A stretch of DNA of 64,000 nucleotides. It comes from Quinella sp. 2Q5. Its GTDB lineage: Bacteria > Bacillota > Negativicutes > Selenomonadales > Selenomonadaceae. Location: the NCBI GenBank assembly GCA_015206785.1, contig JADEZQ010000008.1, positions 1 through 64,000 on the forward strand, given 5' to 3'. Positions 27,162 through 36,429 of the stretch are shown in pieces; within the stretch, counting starts at the first letter, position 1, and each line of letters opens with the position of its first letter. Below the pieces are notes generated by a model. The model ran no database searches. It had not been told where the DNA came from and saw nothing but the letters and a program-made list of their open reading frames with translations. A program made the translations under genes and the position numbers.

Positions 27162-28337
27162 ATGATCAGCGTGACGAAGTTGCTCTTTGCCGATAATTAC
27201 TTCGGCGACAGCCTGCGCTACACCAAGGACGCTCACCTCATGACCAACGGCGCGGCGCAAGGCGTCGGTCCCGTCGTCGTGTGGAATTCAACGCGCACGT
27301 GCAATCTCAAATGCCGGCACTGCTACATGAATTCCGACAGCCGCAAGTATCGCGACGAACTCACCACCGACGAGGCGAAACGTTTCATCGACGACCTTGC
27401 CGAATTCAAAGTTCCCGTGCTTTTGTTCAGCGGCGGAGAACCTCTGATTCGCCCCGACTTCTTTGAGCTGGCTGCCCATGCCGCGGCGAAGAATGTCCGC
27501 CCGACGCTCTCGACCAACGGCACGCTCATCACCCGCGACGTCGCCCGCGAAATCAAAGCCATCGGCGTCGGCTACGTCGGCATTTCGTTGGACGGTCTGC
27601 GCTCCGTCAACGACAAGTTCCGCGGCATGGAAGGTGCCTTCAACCTGGCAATGGCGGGCATTGAAAACTGCGTCGCTGTCGGTCAACGCGTGGGGCTTCG
27701 CTTCACAATCAACCGCCACAACTTCACCGAGCTCGACAAAATTTTTGACTTCATCGAGGCTGAACGGATCAACCGCGTGTGCTTCTATCATCTGGTCTAC
27801 AGCGGCAGAGGTTCGCAGATGTTGGACGAGGACGTCACGCCCGCCGAGTCCCGCCAGGCAATGGACACGATTATCCGCCGCGCCAAAGACTTTGCTCGCC
27901 GCGGGCTCGCCGTGGAGATTTTGACGGTCGACAATCACTGCGACGGCGTCTACATGTATCTGAAGGCCCTTGCCGACGGCGACGACGCCACTGCCGCGCA
28001 GATTCGCAAATTCATCGGCATGAACGGCGGCAATCGTTCGGGCATCGCTTTCGGCGAAGTTGATCCGCTCGGCTACGTCCACCCCGACCAATTCACCCAG
28101 CACATCACCTTCGGCAACGTCCGCGAAAAAAAATTCGCCGACATCTGGACGGACACGAGCCATCCGATTTTGGCGGGGCTGAAGAATCGCAAGCCGCTGC
28201 TCAAAGGACGCTGCGCACGCTGCAAATTTCTCGACAACTGCAACGGAAACTTCCGCACGCGTGCCGAGGCAGTCACCGGAGATTTTTGGGCGAGCGACCC
28301 TTCGTGCTACCTGACCGACGCGGAAATCGGTCTGTGA
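27162..28337 (+). CDS. radical SAM/SPASM protein, NirJ1/AhbC-like (tetrapyrrole side-chain modification)
   Basis: A 391-residue protein with the radical SAM cluster motif CNLKCRHCY near residue 47, LLFSGGEPLIRPDFF, STNGTLI and GISLDG. A C-terminal cysteine cluster (GRCARCKFLDNC, then DPSC) is of the SPASM/auxiliary-cluster type. The opening MISVTKLLFADNYFGDSLRY and VVWNSTRTCNLKC match, from memory, the NirJ1 proteins of Heliobacteria, Clostridia and Negativicutes, which act in heme d1 or alternative heme synthesis from siroheme. No partner genes (nirJ2, ahbAB) are adjacent. Periplasmic CbiK at 45.9 kb is the only other tetrapyrrole gene in view. GGAGG lies 10 bases before the ATG. Confidence 0.82.
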   Translation: MISVTKLLFADNYFGDSLRYTKDAHLMTNGAAQGVGPVVVWNSTRTCNLKCRHCYMNSDSRKYRDELTTDEAKRFIDDLAEFKVPVLLFSGGEPLIRPDFFELAAHAAAKNVRPTLSTNGTLITRDVAREIKAIGVGYVGISLDGLRSVNDKFRGMEGAFNLAMAGIENCVAVGQRVGLRFTINRHNFTELDKIFDFIEAERINRVCFYHLVYSGRGSQMLDEDVTPAESRQAMDTIIRRAKDFARRGLAVEILTVDNHCDGVYMYLKALADGDDATAAQIRKFIGMNGGNRSGIAFGEVDPLGYVHPDQFTQHITFGNVREKKFADIWTDTSHPILAGLKNRKPLLKGRCARCKFLDNCNGNFRTRAEAVTGDFWASDPSCYLTDAEIGL

Positions 28338-28348
28338 AAAAAAATTTT

Positions 28349-28383
28349 CCCCCAACGTCGCGTTGACGTCGGGGGATTTTTTT
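28349..28383. terminator. bidirectional intrinsic terminator
   Basis: CCCCCAACGTC pairs with GACGTCGGGGG (one mismatch) around GCGTT, with A and T runs on both sides, between convergent genes. Confidence 0.85.
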
Positions 28384-28388
28384 ATTGC

Positions 28389-30338
28389 TCAGTCTCGACG
28401 AACCGCCTTCATCGCCAACTTGTTCTTGTACATGTCGGCATCGGCGCGCTTGAAAACTTCTTCGACGCTGTTGTCGTCGTTCGTGCAGTAAGCGACACCG
28501 ACCGCGGCTGAAACTTTTTCCCAGGGCTGGAGTTTGTCGTTGACGCGGAAAAGTTCAATGGCGGCTCTGATGTTGGCGACGCACTTGTCGCAACGAGCAA
28601 CGTCTTCGCCGCCGAGCACCGCGACAAATTCATCACCGCCGACGCGATAGACATTCTCCGTGCCGAAAATTTTGCAGGCGAGCTTTGCGGCGTTGATGAG
28701 GTACTCGTTGCCGCGCTCGTGACCGTAAGTGTCGTTGACGCGTTTAAGATAGTTCACGTCAATCATCACGATGGCGAAGGCGGCGTTCCCCGCGGCAATG
28801 TCGGCGTCGAGGCTGGCGGTGTCTTTGTTGTAGGCGGTCTTGTTCTTGAGACCGGTCAACGCGTCCTTGTGAGCGAGTTCATCCATCACGGCGAGCTGAA
28901 TCTTCGACCGCTTGAGATTCTCGAAGTAATTCATGCTGTCGGACGTCGTCTTCAAGAACGCGGAATACAAGTTCTCAATCTCGTCGTGCGTTCGGATATC
29001 CAACTTGCGCATGCGGTCGATGTTGCTTGCGCGAGCCTCCTCGCTGTCGTAGGCAAAGTTTCGCGCGCAGTATGCCATTGTGTTGACGGGCAGGATAATG
29101 TTGTTCTCGATGAACGTCAGGCTCAGCACGAAGATCAGAATCAGCGTGCCCGCGAACATTGCCACGACCTCGGCGATGAACATTCTGCCATAATCGTTGA
29201 GCTGATCCATTGAGAAGTCTATGCCCGCATAGCAGACGCAACGCCCTTCGCTGTCGTAGACGGGCTTGTAAATCGTCAGCAGGTAGCCGTATTCGCCCGT
29301 GCCGATGATGGGCGCAATGGGTCTGCCCGCGAGCAAATCGTCCTTGCGTTCCAAAAAGTAGCCGTCAAAATCTTCCACGGAGCCGGGCTCAGAGGCTTCG
29401 ATTGCCGCCGTGTCCAAGTCGAAGACGACATGACAGCCGTCGTCCAAAATTTTGTAGACGTAGAGAAACTTTATGTCGCTGTTGCAGGCGCGAATCTTGT
29501 AAAGCGTCCGTTCCACGTCGTGATAGCCTTCGGCGTCGCGTCCGCGGGCAAGGAAGTCGTCCACGCGCCGCGGATTGATCTCGTTGACGACCATGGTGAT
29601 TATCCCGTCGGCTATGCGGATTCGTTCCCTGATGGCGAAGTCGCGGTAGATGTTGTAGCTTATCAGCGAAATCATTCCCGCGATGACAATGGTGACGAAC
29701 AGCAACTGCGAGACCATCTTCGTGCGAAGCGAGGCGATGAACTTGTTGCCGGTGTTGATGGCGCGGCGCATCTCGTCGGGGACGGGGGCTTGCATCTTGC
29801 CGAGCGTGTGGAAGTTTTCTTTGACGGTTGGCGGAATGATTTTCAGCGCGAAGAACACAATCAGTATGGCGACACTTTTGTCGGGCAGCTCGTTGGAAAA
29901 GTTGTCGCACATGTGGCGGAAGAGTTTGGCCAGCGAGGCGAACGAGTCGAACGAATTGGACAGGCTCATCAGCTCTTCAATCAGTGCGCCCGAAAAGCTC
30001 GTAACCAGAATCAACAACGGGATCGTCATCAAAACTTTGGGTAGCGTCTTATAGTAGCCCCTGTGCGCGAAGAACGCCGTCAACACTGCGACGAGGACAT
30101 TGACCAGCCCGAAGTAGATGTTGCGGCTGTCGAAGGCGGTAGCGAACAGGTTGGTGAAGAAACCGACCGCGATGCCCGGCATGTAGCCGCCGAGTGCCGC
30201 GATGAAGATTGTGCCAAGGGTATCCAGATAGACTTCCAGGTGTAGCGTGACTGCCACGAACGCGCCCAACACGTTCAGCGCGATGCCCGCCGCGCAGATT
30301 ATCGCCAGCCTGATTGTCATTTCTTCGAATTTGAACAT
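28389..30338 (-). CDS. membrane diguanylate cyclase (GGDEF) with extracytoplasmic sensor
   Basis: A 649-residue protein. The first ~170 residues carry about six hydrophobic segments (VLGAFVAVTLHLEVYLDTLGTIFIAALGGYMPG onward). A second membrane-anchored part (about 215-410) has an extracytoplasmic sensor flanked by two helices, possibly Cache-like (DIKFLYVYKI, YKPVYDSEGRCVCYAGIDFS). The GGDEF domain begins near 485 (HKDALTGLKNKTAYN) with IDVNYLKRVNDTYGHERGN and the intact active site VGGDEFVAVL. I see no RxxD inhibitory site five residues before GGDEF, so product inhibition may be absent. It would make c-di-GMP in response to an outside signal. The ATG has a GAGG 10 bases upstream. Confidence 0.9.
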   Translation of the reverse strand: MFKFEEMTIRLAIICAAGIALNVLGAFVAVTLHLEVYLDTLGTIFIAALGGYMPGIAVGFFTNLFATAFDSRNIYFGLVNVLVAVLTAFFAHRGYYKTLPKVLMTIPLLILVTSFSGALIEELMSLSNSFDSFASLAKLFRHMCDNFSNELPDKSVAILIVFFALKIIPPTVKENFHTLGKMQAPVPDEMRRAINTGNKFIASLRTKMVSQLLFVTIVIAGMISLISYNIYRDFAIRERIRIADGIITMVVNEINPRRVDDFLARGRDAEGYHDVERTLYKIRACNSDIKFLYVYKILDDGCHVVFDLDTAAIEASEPGSVEDFDGYFLERKDDLLAGRPIAPIIGTGEYGYLLTIYKPVYDSEGRCVCYAGIDFSMDQLNDYGRMFIAEVVAMFAGTLILIFVLSLTFIENNIILPVNTMAYCARNFAYDSEEARASNIDRMRKLDIRTHDEIENLYSAFLKTTSDSMNYFENLKRSKIQLAVMDELAHKDALTGLKNKTAYNKDTASLDADIAAGNAAFAIVMIDVNYLKRVNDTYGHERGNEYLINAAKLACKIFGTENVYRVGGDEFVAVLGGEDVARCDKCVANIRAAIELFRVNDKLQPWEKVSAAVGVAYCTNDDNSVEEVFKRADADMYKNKLAMKAVRRD

Positions 30339-30369
30339 ACAGCATTGACCTCAAAAAATTTTTGCGCAG

Positions 30370-30399
30370 ATTATACCACGAACTTTTTCCCGCGAACAA
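30370..30399 (-). promoter_or_regulatory. possible promoter of the diguanylate cyclase gene
   Basis: On the minus strand TTGTTC, 18 bases, TATAAT. A long AAAAATTTTTT tract lies between the -10 box and the ribosome binding site. Confidence 0.5.
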
Positions 30400-30408
30400 G
30401 CGGCGGCG

Positions 30409-30437
30409 TTGCAAAAAATTTTCCGCGGTGTTAGATT
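30409..30437 (+). promoter_or_regulatory. promoter of cmk-hypF
   Basis: TTGCAA, 17 bases, TAGATT; the spacer starts AAAATTTT. The ATG with AAAGGAG follows. Confidence 0.5.
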
Positions 30438-30459
30438 ATCGCGGAAAGGAGAATGGCTC

Positions 30460-31092
30460 ATGAAGAAAATTATTGCGGTGGACGGACCTGCCGGCGCGGG
30501 CAAGAGCACCATCAGCAAAATCTGCGCGGCACGTCTCGGTTACACTTACATTGACACGGGCGCGATGTATCGGGCGGTGGCTCTGAAGGTTTTGCAGAGC
30601 GGCAAGGACGCCGTCGACGTGGCTAGCGATATCCAAATCGAACTCGACGAGGCGGCTCGTGTCTTTGTGGACGGGCGCGACGTCACCAACCAAATCCGCA
30701 CGCCCGAAGTCAGCCGCGCGGCTTCCGACGTGGCAAAGATCGGCTTCGTTCGCAAAAGATTGACGGAGCTTCAGCGGCAGATGGCAGCGCGTGGCTCGGT
30801 CATCATGGACGGGCGCGACATCGGCACGCAGGTCTTGCCCAACGCGGACTTGAAAATTTTTTTGACGGCTTCGGCTGATGAACGGGCACGCAGACGTTTC
30901 GAGGAGCTCAAGGCTAAGGGCATCGCCGCGGACATCGACAACATTCGCGAAGAAATCATTGCCCGCGACAAACAGGACTCGGAACGGGAAATCGCGCCGC
31001 TCGCTCAGGCTGCGGACGCCGTGCCGGTGGATTCGACGCGCATGACCATTGACGAGGTCGTCGCGGAAATTTTGCGGCTGGCGGCGTGCTGA
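30460..31092 (+). CDS. cmk: cytidylate kinase
   Basis: A 210-residue CMP/dCMP kinase. P-loop VDGPAGAGKSTISK, then YIDTGAMYRAVALK (CMP site), the INS domain with VTNQIRTPEVSRAASDVAKI, GRDIGTQVLPNADLKIFLTAS, and the lid DKQDSEREIAPL. The ATG at 30460 with AAAGGAG is used; the ORF track's earlier start lies in the promoter. hypF begins inside its last codons. In many Firmicutes cmk lies with ispH and rpsA; here those are 6 kb away on the other strand. Confidence 0.96.
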   Translation: MKKIIAVDGPAGAGKSTISKICAARLGYTYIDTGAMYRAVALKVLQSGKDAVDVASDIQIELDEAARVFVDGRDVTNQIRTPEVSRAASDVAKIGFVRKRLTELQRQMAARGSVIMDGRDIGTQVLPNADLKIFLTASADERARRRFEELKAKGIAADIDNIREEIIARDKQDSEREIAPLAQAADAVPVDSTRMTIDEVVAEILRLAAC

Positions 31093-33308
31093 ACGTCAAA
31101 GTCTTCGGCATCGTCCAAGGCGTCGGCTTTCGTCCGTTCGTCAGCAGAATCGCCGTCGCCAACAAAATCGCGGGCACCGTCGCCAACCGCGGTTCCTACG
31201 TCGAGATCATTGCTCAAGGTTCGGACGTCGCGCTGAAAAATTTTTTGCGTGAACTGCGCGAGGCGGCTCCTGCTCGTTCGACGATACTCGACATCACGAC
31301 GCGAGAGGTGCCCGACGAAAATTTTGACGGCTTCCAAATCGTCGACAGCTTGCACGAGGCGGGAGACATCTTCGTTTCGCCGGACATCGCCACCTGCGAC
31401 CAATGCGCCGCCGAACTCTTCGACCCCGACGACCGACGCTATCTGCACCCGTTCATAAATTGCACCGCCTGCGGTCCGCGGCTGACCATCTTGCAGAACA
31501 TGCCCTACGACCGCGAACGCACGAGCATGGGCGCGTTCCCGATGTGCGACGAATGCGCCGAAGAGTATCACAATCCCGACAGCCGACGCTTCGACGCGCA
31601 ACCCGTCTGTTGCAACGACTGCGGTCCCGAAATTTTTCTGCTCGGTGAAAATCTGCGCGGGCTTGAGGCTCTGCGTCGTGTGCGGGAAATTTTGTCGAAG
31701 GGCGGTGTCGTCGCGGTCAAGGGCATTGGCGGTTTTCATCTGGCGTGCGACGCTCGAAACTTCGCCGCGGTGGAACGTCTGCGCCAATCGAAGACGCGCC
31801 CGACCAAACCGTTCGCCGTGATGTTCAGGGACGTGGACGCCGTGCGCCGCGAATGCCGACTGAACGCCGCCGCCGAAAAATTTTTGACGAGCCCGCAACG
31901 ACCAATCGTCCTGTTGCCGAAAGTTCCGACGGGATCAATCGCCGCCAACGTCGCGCCGAACATCAATCGCCTCGGCGCAATGCTACCCTACACGCCGCTT
32001 CACATGTTGCTGTTCGATTTGCCTGACGCGCTGAAAAATTTCCCCGACGCGTTGATTATGACGAGCGGCAATCCGTCCGGCGTGCCAATCACAATCGACG
32101 ACGCCGACGCGAAAAATTTTGACGTGGACGCGATATTGACGCACGACAGAAAAATTTTGCTCCGCGCGGACGATTCGGTTATCGATCTCGTTGACGACGG
32201 CCCGTTGATGATTCGACGCAGCCGCGGATATGCGCCGCTCCCAATTTTCTGCGACGCCCCGTCCGCGACGAAAGTCCTTGCCATCGGCGGCGAACTCAAG
32301 AACACGTTTTGCCTGACGAAGAACAATTTGCTTTACGCCTCGCCATACATCGGCGACGTCGGCGACCTGCGCACGGCTGAAGTTCTTCGCGCGTCGATTG
32401 CCCGAATGTGTGACCTGCTGGAGATTTCTCCTGACGTCATCGCCTGCGACTTGCACCCGCGATATCAGACGACCGCTCTTGCCGCGCAGATTGCCCGCGA
32501 ATTCGGCGCACCGCTCGTCAAGGTTCAACATCACTTCGCGCACGTGCTGAGCTGTTTGGCGGAAAACAATTTCCCCGACGCGGCGATTGGCGTGGCGTTC
32601 GACGGCACGGGCTTCGGCTCCGACGGCACGGTTTGGGGCGGAGAATTTTTTATCTGCGACGCGAATCACTTCACACGCGCGGCGACGATCAGCCCCTTCA
32701 AGCAGGCGGGCGGCGACAAATCTTCGCGGGAGGGCTGGCGAATCGCGGCAGCTTTGATTGACGACGACACTGCCCGCGAACTCAATATCGCCACCGACAT
32801 CGAGCTTGCCGCGCAAAAATTTTTGCTCACGAGCGGCTTGAATTGCGTCGAGTCCACGAGCGCGGGCAGATTGTTCGACGCGGTTGCCGCGGTGCTCAAT
32901 GTCTGTCGCGTGTCGAGCTACGAAGGCGAGGCGGCGATGAGGTTGCAAGCTTTGGCTGAGCGTTCGACAAAAATTTTCCGAACGAACTTCGCAACGACCG
33001 CCGAGATTTTTTCCGAAGTGGTGAATCGTCGGCTGAACGGTGAGGACGTTTGCGACGTGGCGAAATTTTTTCACGCGGCTCTTGCCGAATGGATTGCCGA
33101 CACCTGCCGCGAGCTGAGCTTGTCGGCGGGAATTGCGACCGTTGCGTTGAGCGGCGGCGTCTTCCAAAATTCCCTGCTGACATCTTTGACGGCGGACAGT
33201 CTTTGCAAGCGCGGGCTCAACGTCCTGCGCCACGCGATGATTCCACCAAACGACGGCGGCATTTGCATGGGTCAGGCACTTCACGCGCGGGCAGTTGCGG
33301 TGTTATAA
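31086..33308 (+). CDS. hypF: carbamoyltransferase HypF ([NiFe]-hydrogenase maturation)
   Basis: A 740-residue protein that makes the thiocarbamate precursor of the cyanide ligands of [NiFe] hydrogenases on HypE. Domains in order: acylphosphatase (VQGVGFRPFV, residues 9-18), two zinc-finger segments (CDQCAAELFD...CTACGP; CDECAEEY...CCNDCGP), a YrdC-like domain (GGVVAVKGIGGFHLACDA) and a Kae1-like carbamoyltransferase domain (VQHHFAHVLSCLAEN, FDGTGFGSDGTVWGGEFF, LSGGVFQNSLL). It begins at a GTG 7 bases before the end of cmk. The acylphosphatase part is somewhat short at its start. No other hyp or hydrogenase genes are in the window. Confidence 0.96.
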   Translation: MLNVKVFGIVQGVGFRPFVSRIAVANKIAGTVANRGSYVEIIAQGSDVALKNFLRELREAAPARSTILDITTREVPDENFDGFQIVDSLHEAGDIFVSPDIATCDQCAAELFDPDDRRYLHPFINCTACGPRLTILQNMPYDRERTSMGAFPMCDECAEEYHNPDSRRFDAQPVCCNDCGPEIFLLGENLRGLEALRRVREILSKGGVVAVKGIGGFHLACDARNFAAVERLRQSKTRPTKPFAVMFRDVDAVRRECRLNAAAEKFLTSPQRPIVLLPKVPTGSIAANVAPNINRLGAMLPYTPLHMLLFDLPDALKNFPDALIMTSGNPSGVPITIDDADAKNFDVDAILTHDRKILLRADDSVIDLVDDGPLMIRRSRGYAPLPIFCDAPSATKVLAIGGELKNTFCLTKNNLLYASPYIGDVGDLRTAEVLRASIARMCDLLEISPDVIACDLHPRYQTTALAAQIAREFGAPLVKVQHHFAHVLSCLAENNFPDAAIGVAFDGTGFGSDGTVWGGEFFICDANHFTRAATISPFKQAGGDKSSREGWRIAAALIDDDTARELNIATDIELAAQKFLLTSGLNCVESTSAGRLFDAVAAVLNVCRVSSYEGEAAMRLQALAERSTKIFRTNFATTAEIFSEVVNRRLNGEDVCDVAKFFHAALAEWIADTCRELSLSAGIATVALSGGVFQNSLLTSLTADSLCKRGLNVLRHAMIPPNDGGICMGQALHARAVAVL

Positions 33309-33309
33309 T
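33280..33309 (+). promoter_or_regulatory. possible promoter of the SpoIIE-type phosphatase gene
   Basis: TTCACG, 18 bases, TATAAT; the -10 box overlaps the hypF stop codon. Confidence 0.4.
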
Positions 33310-33338
33310 GGCGGAAAAAATTTTTTGGAGCAGTGCAG

Positions 33339-35573
33339 ATGAAACTCAACATCCACAAAAAAGTTTTGTTACTGGTGCTGGGCGCGGGCTTGGCGGCGTT
33401 CATTGCACTTCTTGTAGTTTCCTATGTCGGCTACGGCGTTGCCAAAAACGAGATACGAAACATGAGCGTGGAGCTTGGCGAAAAGAGCGCGAGCTACACC
33501 ACCGAGCTTTTGCTGGAACAGCTCAAGTACACCTTCGGCGAGCTGGCCGAGGCGCGGGCGCAGTTCATCGATAGGGAAATGTCTATCATGCGCGAGGACG
33601 CGGAAATTTTGGCGGACACGATGACAAAAATTTTTTCGCAACCCGAAAACTTTCAGCCGAAGACCCTGCCGGACCCGCGCAACGGTCCTGTGAAGATGGG
33701 CGAACCTTACATCATTTACGCGCCCGACCTGCGCAACAACCTGACGCCAAAAATCCAAAACGATATCGCCATTGCCGCGAACATCAGGGAAATCCTGTTC
33801 GAAATTCTGATCACGTACGAAGACAACAACGCCACTGCCTTCGTCGCCTCGGAGGACGGCTGGCATATTTGCGGGCGGCTCGTGGTCAATGAAAACGGCA
33901 AGGTTGACTTCAACCAAATGGTCACGCTGTCTAACGAACGCATCTATGAATTTGATCCGCGCCTGCGCCCGTGGTTTATCGCCGCCCAAAACGCCGGTGC
34001 GCCTGTCATTTCCAACCTGTACCGCACGATTGAAACCGAAGGCAACCATTCCTACCTGCAAATCGGCGCGTCTGCCCCGTTCTATGACGCGGCGGGCAAC
34101 ATTATTGGCGTGGCGGGCGTGGACGTATCGAACAACGATCTTTACGATTGGGTAAACGATGTGAATCAGAACAGCGGGCTTGCGAATTTCGTCTTGAACG
34201 ACGACGGGGAAATTCTGTTCTCGTCGCAGACCGAGGGAATCTTTGCCGTTAAGAAATCCGACACCGACCTGGTCAGCCGCAAAGATAGCAACGACTTGCG
34301 CAAGAGCTCGAATCAATCTTTGGCGGCGGCGGCAGAGAAGATGGTCAAGGGCGAAGAGGGCACGGTTCTTGTCGACATCGGCGGCGAAAATTTTTATCTG
34401 GCATTCGCGCCTATGGAAGAGACCGGCTGGTCATACGCCATGATCATTTCCGAAGAGGAAGTCCTGAAAAATTCCGAGAACACCCGCGAATATTTCCTGG
34501 AGCAAGTCGCCAGTCTTCAAAACAAGATAGGCAACGAGTATTCCTACGTCAACAATATCGTCGTGATGGTTCTTGCGTTCCTGCTGATAACTTTGTTCCT
34601 GATGAGCACGTACCTTTCGCGGCGTTTCGTCAGACCGATTCACGACCTGTCTGACGGCGTGCGCGAAATTTCCAGCGGCAACCTCGACAAGAAGCTGGAT
34701 ATCCTAACCGAAGACGAGATTGGACATTTGGCGAAGAGTTTCAACGCTATGACCGACGACCTGAAAGGTTACATGGCGAACTTGACGAAGGTCACCGCCG
34801 AGAAGGAACGCATTGCCACCGAACTCGATGTCGCCGCGGAAATTCAGAGCGGAATGTTGCCGAAGGATTTCCCGACGCGCGACGATTTCGAGCTGTTCGC
34901 GACGATGACGCCCGCCAAAGAAGTCGGCGGCGATTTCTACGATTTCTACATGCTGGACGAGACGCACCTGGCGATAACGGTCGCGGACGTCTCCGGCAAG
35001 GGCATTCCTGCCGCGCTGTTCATGGTTATCACGAAGACCGTGTTGCAGAACTTTGCCGCGAGCTTCTATCGGCAGAACGGCTTGGCGAACGTCGTTGCCG
35101 CCGCAAACGAAAAGCTCTGCGCACAGAACGAGGCGATGATGTTCGTGACGGCATTCGTGGGCGTGCTGGATTTGGAGACGGGCGAGTTCGTCTACGTCAA
35201 CGCGGGTCACAATCCTCCCGTGCTGTATCGTGCGGCGGAGAATCACTGCGAATTCCTGGACGTCAAGAAAAATTTCGTGCTCGGTCCGATGGACGGCATT
35301 CCCTTCGTCGAACAACACGTCACGTTCAAGCGCGGCGATTTGCTGTTCCTGTACACCGACGGCGTCACCGAAGCTTTGAACACGTCCGACGAGGAGTATC
35401 TGCCCGAACGACTGATCAACTTCATGAACTCAACTGATTGCCGCGTCGACCTGCACGAGCTGTTGAAAAATGTCCGCGGCGATGTCGCTGACCACGTGGG
35501 CGAGGCTGAGCAGTCCGACGATATCACGATGTTCGCGCTGAGATTCGTTGGGAGGGCACGCGATGGAGATTGA
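33339..35573 (+). CDS. membrane Cache/HAMP/PP2C (SpoIIE-type) serine phosphatase
   Basis: A 744-residue signalling protein. A transmembrane helix (KKVLLLVLGAGLAAFIALLVV) is followed by an extracytoplasmic double-Cache sensor (about 45-360, with PWFIAAQNAGAPVISNLY and GVAGVDVSNNDLY). Then come a second helix (about 405-430), HAMP (RRFVRPIHDLSDGVREISSGNLDKKLD) and a SpoIIE/RsbU phosphatase domain from about 500: AAEIQSGMLPKDFP, EVGGDFYDFY and DVSGKGIPAALFM. RsbU-like enzymes dephosphorylate anti-anti-sigma factors; no such partner is adjacent. The ATG at 33339 follows GGAG. The OGG1-type gene overlaps its end by 11 bases. Confidence 0.92.
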   Translation: MKLNIHKKVLLLVLGAGLAAFIALLVVSYVGYGVAKNEIRNMSVELGEKSASYTTELLLEQLKYTFGELAEARAQFIDREMSIMREDAEILADTMTKIFSQPENFQPKTLPDPRNGPVKMGEPYIIYAPDLRNNLTPKIQNDIAIAANIREILFEILITYEDNNATAFVASEDGWHICGRLVVNENGKVDFNQMVTLSNERIYEFDPRLRPWFIAAQNAGAPVISNLYRTIETEGNHSYLQIGASAPFYDAAGNIIGVAGVDVSNNDLYDWVNDVNQNSGLANFVLNDDGEILFSSQTEGIFAVKKSDTDLVSRKDSNDLRKSSNQSLAAAAEKMVKGEEGTVLVDIGGENFYLAFAPMEETGWSYAMIISEEEVLKNSENTREYFLEQVASLQNKIGNEYSYVNNIVVMVLAFLLITLFLMSTYLSRRFVRPIHDLSDGVREISSGNLDKKLDILTEDEIGHLAKSFNAMTDDLKGYMANLTKVTAEKERIATELDVAAEIQSGMLPKDFPTRDDFELFATMTPAKEVGGDFYDFYMLDETHLAITVADVSGKGIPAALFMVITKTVLQNFAASFYRQNGLANVVAAANEKLCAQNEAMMFVTAFVGVLDLETGEFVYVNAGHNPPVLYRAAENHCEFLDVKKNFVLGPMDGIPFVEQHVTFKRGDLLFLYTDGVTEALNTSDEEYLPERLINFMNSTDCRVDLHELLKNVRGDVADHVGEAEQSDDITMFALRFVGRARDGD

Positions 35574-36375
35574 GATTCGTGACGACTTCGACCTGAAGAA
35601 AATCGTTGACAGCGGGCAATGTTTTCGTCCGCGAGATATCGGCGGCGGAGTCTTCCGTTTCATCTGCGGCGAAAAAATTTTGCACATCAGCGCACGCGGC
35701 GACGTCCTCGATGTCGATTGCACGGCGGAAGATTGGGCGACGGTCTGGGGAAATTATTTCGACCTGGGCACCGATTACGCGGCGGTTCGTCGCGACGTGG
35801 AGACTTTCGCGGCGGGCAAGCCGTACGAAAAAATTCTGCGCGGCGCGGCGGATTTCGGCAGGGGCATTCGCATTCTGCGGCAGGAGCCGTTCGAGATGCT
35901 CATCAGCTTCATCATCAGCCAACGGAAAAATATTCCCGCCATCCGCAGTTCCGTCGAGCGCATCTGTCAACGCTTCGGGCGGCGCGTGGGAGATGTGCAC
36001 CTGTTCCCGAAGTTCGACGAGATTTGCGGCGCGACTGTCGACGACTTGACGGGGCTGGGGCTGGCGTATCGCAAGGATTACATTTTGGACGCGCTGGCAA
36101 AAATTTCCGACGGCACCGTTGACTTCGACGCGCTGAAAAATTTTTCGGACGACGCGCTTGTCGACAGGCTCAAGACGATTCGCGGCGTCGGCGACAAGGT
36201 TGCCAACTGCGTCGCGCTGTTCGCCTATCACCGCGTGGATCGTGCGCCCGTGGACGTTTGGATCAAACGCGCCATTGACGAGGACTTCGGCGGGGAAAAT
36301 ATCTTCGACGCCTTCGGACGAAACGCGGGAATTCTGCAACAGTACGTCTTCTATCACAAGCGTTCGCGCAAATGA
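35563..36375 (+). CDS. ogg: 8-oxoguanine DNA glycosylase (OGG1 type)
   Basis: A 270-residue base-excision enzyme removing 8-oxoguanine, with AP-lyase activity in the family. An N-terminal OGG-like domain (FDLKKIVDSGQCFRPRD) precedes the helix-hairpin-helix GPD domain: IRGVGDKVANCVALFAYHRVDRAPVDVWIKRAI contains the catalytic Lys (GDKVAN) and Asp (VDVW). The match to archaeal/clostridial OGG1 proteins is good. The ATG at 35563 with GGGAGG is used, overlapping the upstream gene, so the two are translationally coupled. Confidence 0.9.
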   Translation: MEIEIRDDFDLKKIVDSGQCFRPRDIGGGVFRFICGEKILHISARGDVLDVDCTAEDWATVWGNYFDLGTDYAAVRRDVETFAAGKPYEKILRGAADFGRGIRILRQEPFEMLISFIISQRKNIPAIRSSVERICQRFGRRVGDVHLFPKFDEICGATVDDLTGLGLAYRKDYILDALAKISDGTVDFDALKNFSDDALVDRLKTIRGVGDKVANCVALFAYHRVDRAPVDVWIKRAIDEDFGGENIFDAFGRNAGILQQYVFYHKRSRK

Positions 36376-36377
36376 AA

Positions 36378-36415
36378 AGAGCGGGCAACACGAGTTGCTC
36401 GCTCTTTAAATTTTC
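36378..36415. terminator. bidirectional intrinsic terminator
   Basis: AGAGCGGGCAAC pairs with GTTGCTCGCTCT (one G-T) around ACGA, followed by TTTAAATTTT, between convergent genes. Confidence 0.85.
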
Positions 36416-36429
36416 GGGAGTCTTGTGGA

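Noticed and set aside
31983-33284. 433-residue minus-strand ORF inside hypF
   Set aside because: Shadow frame; HypF motifs are continuous on the plus strand.
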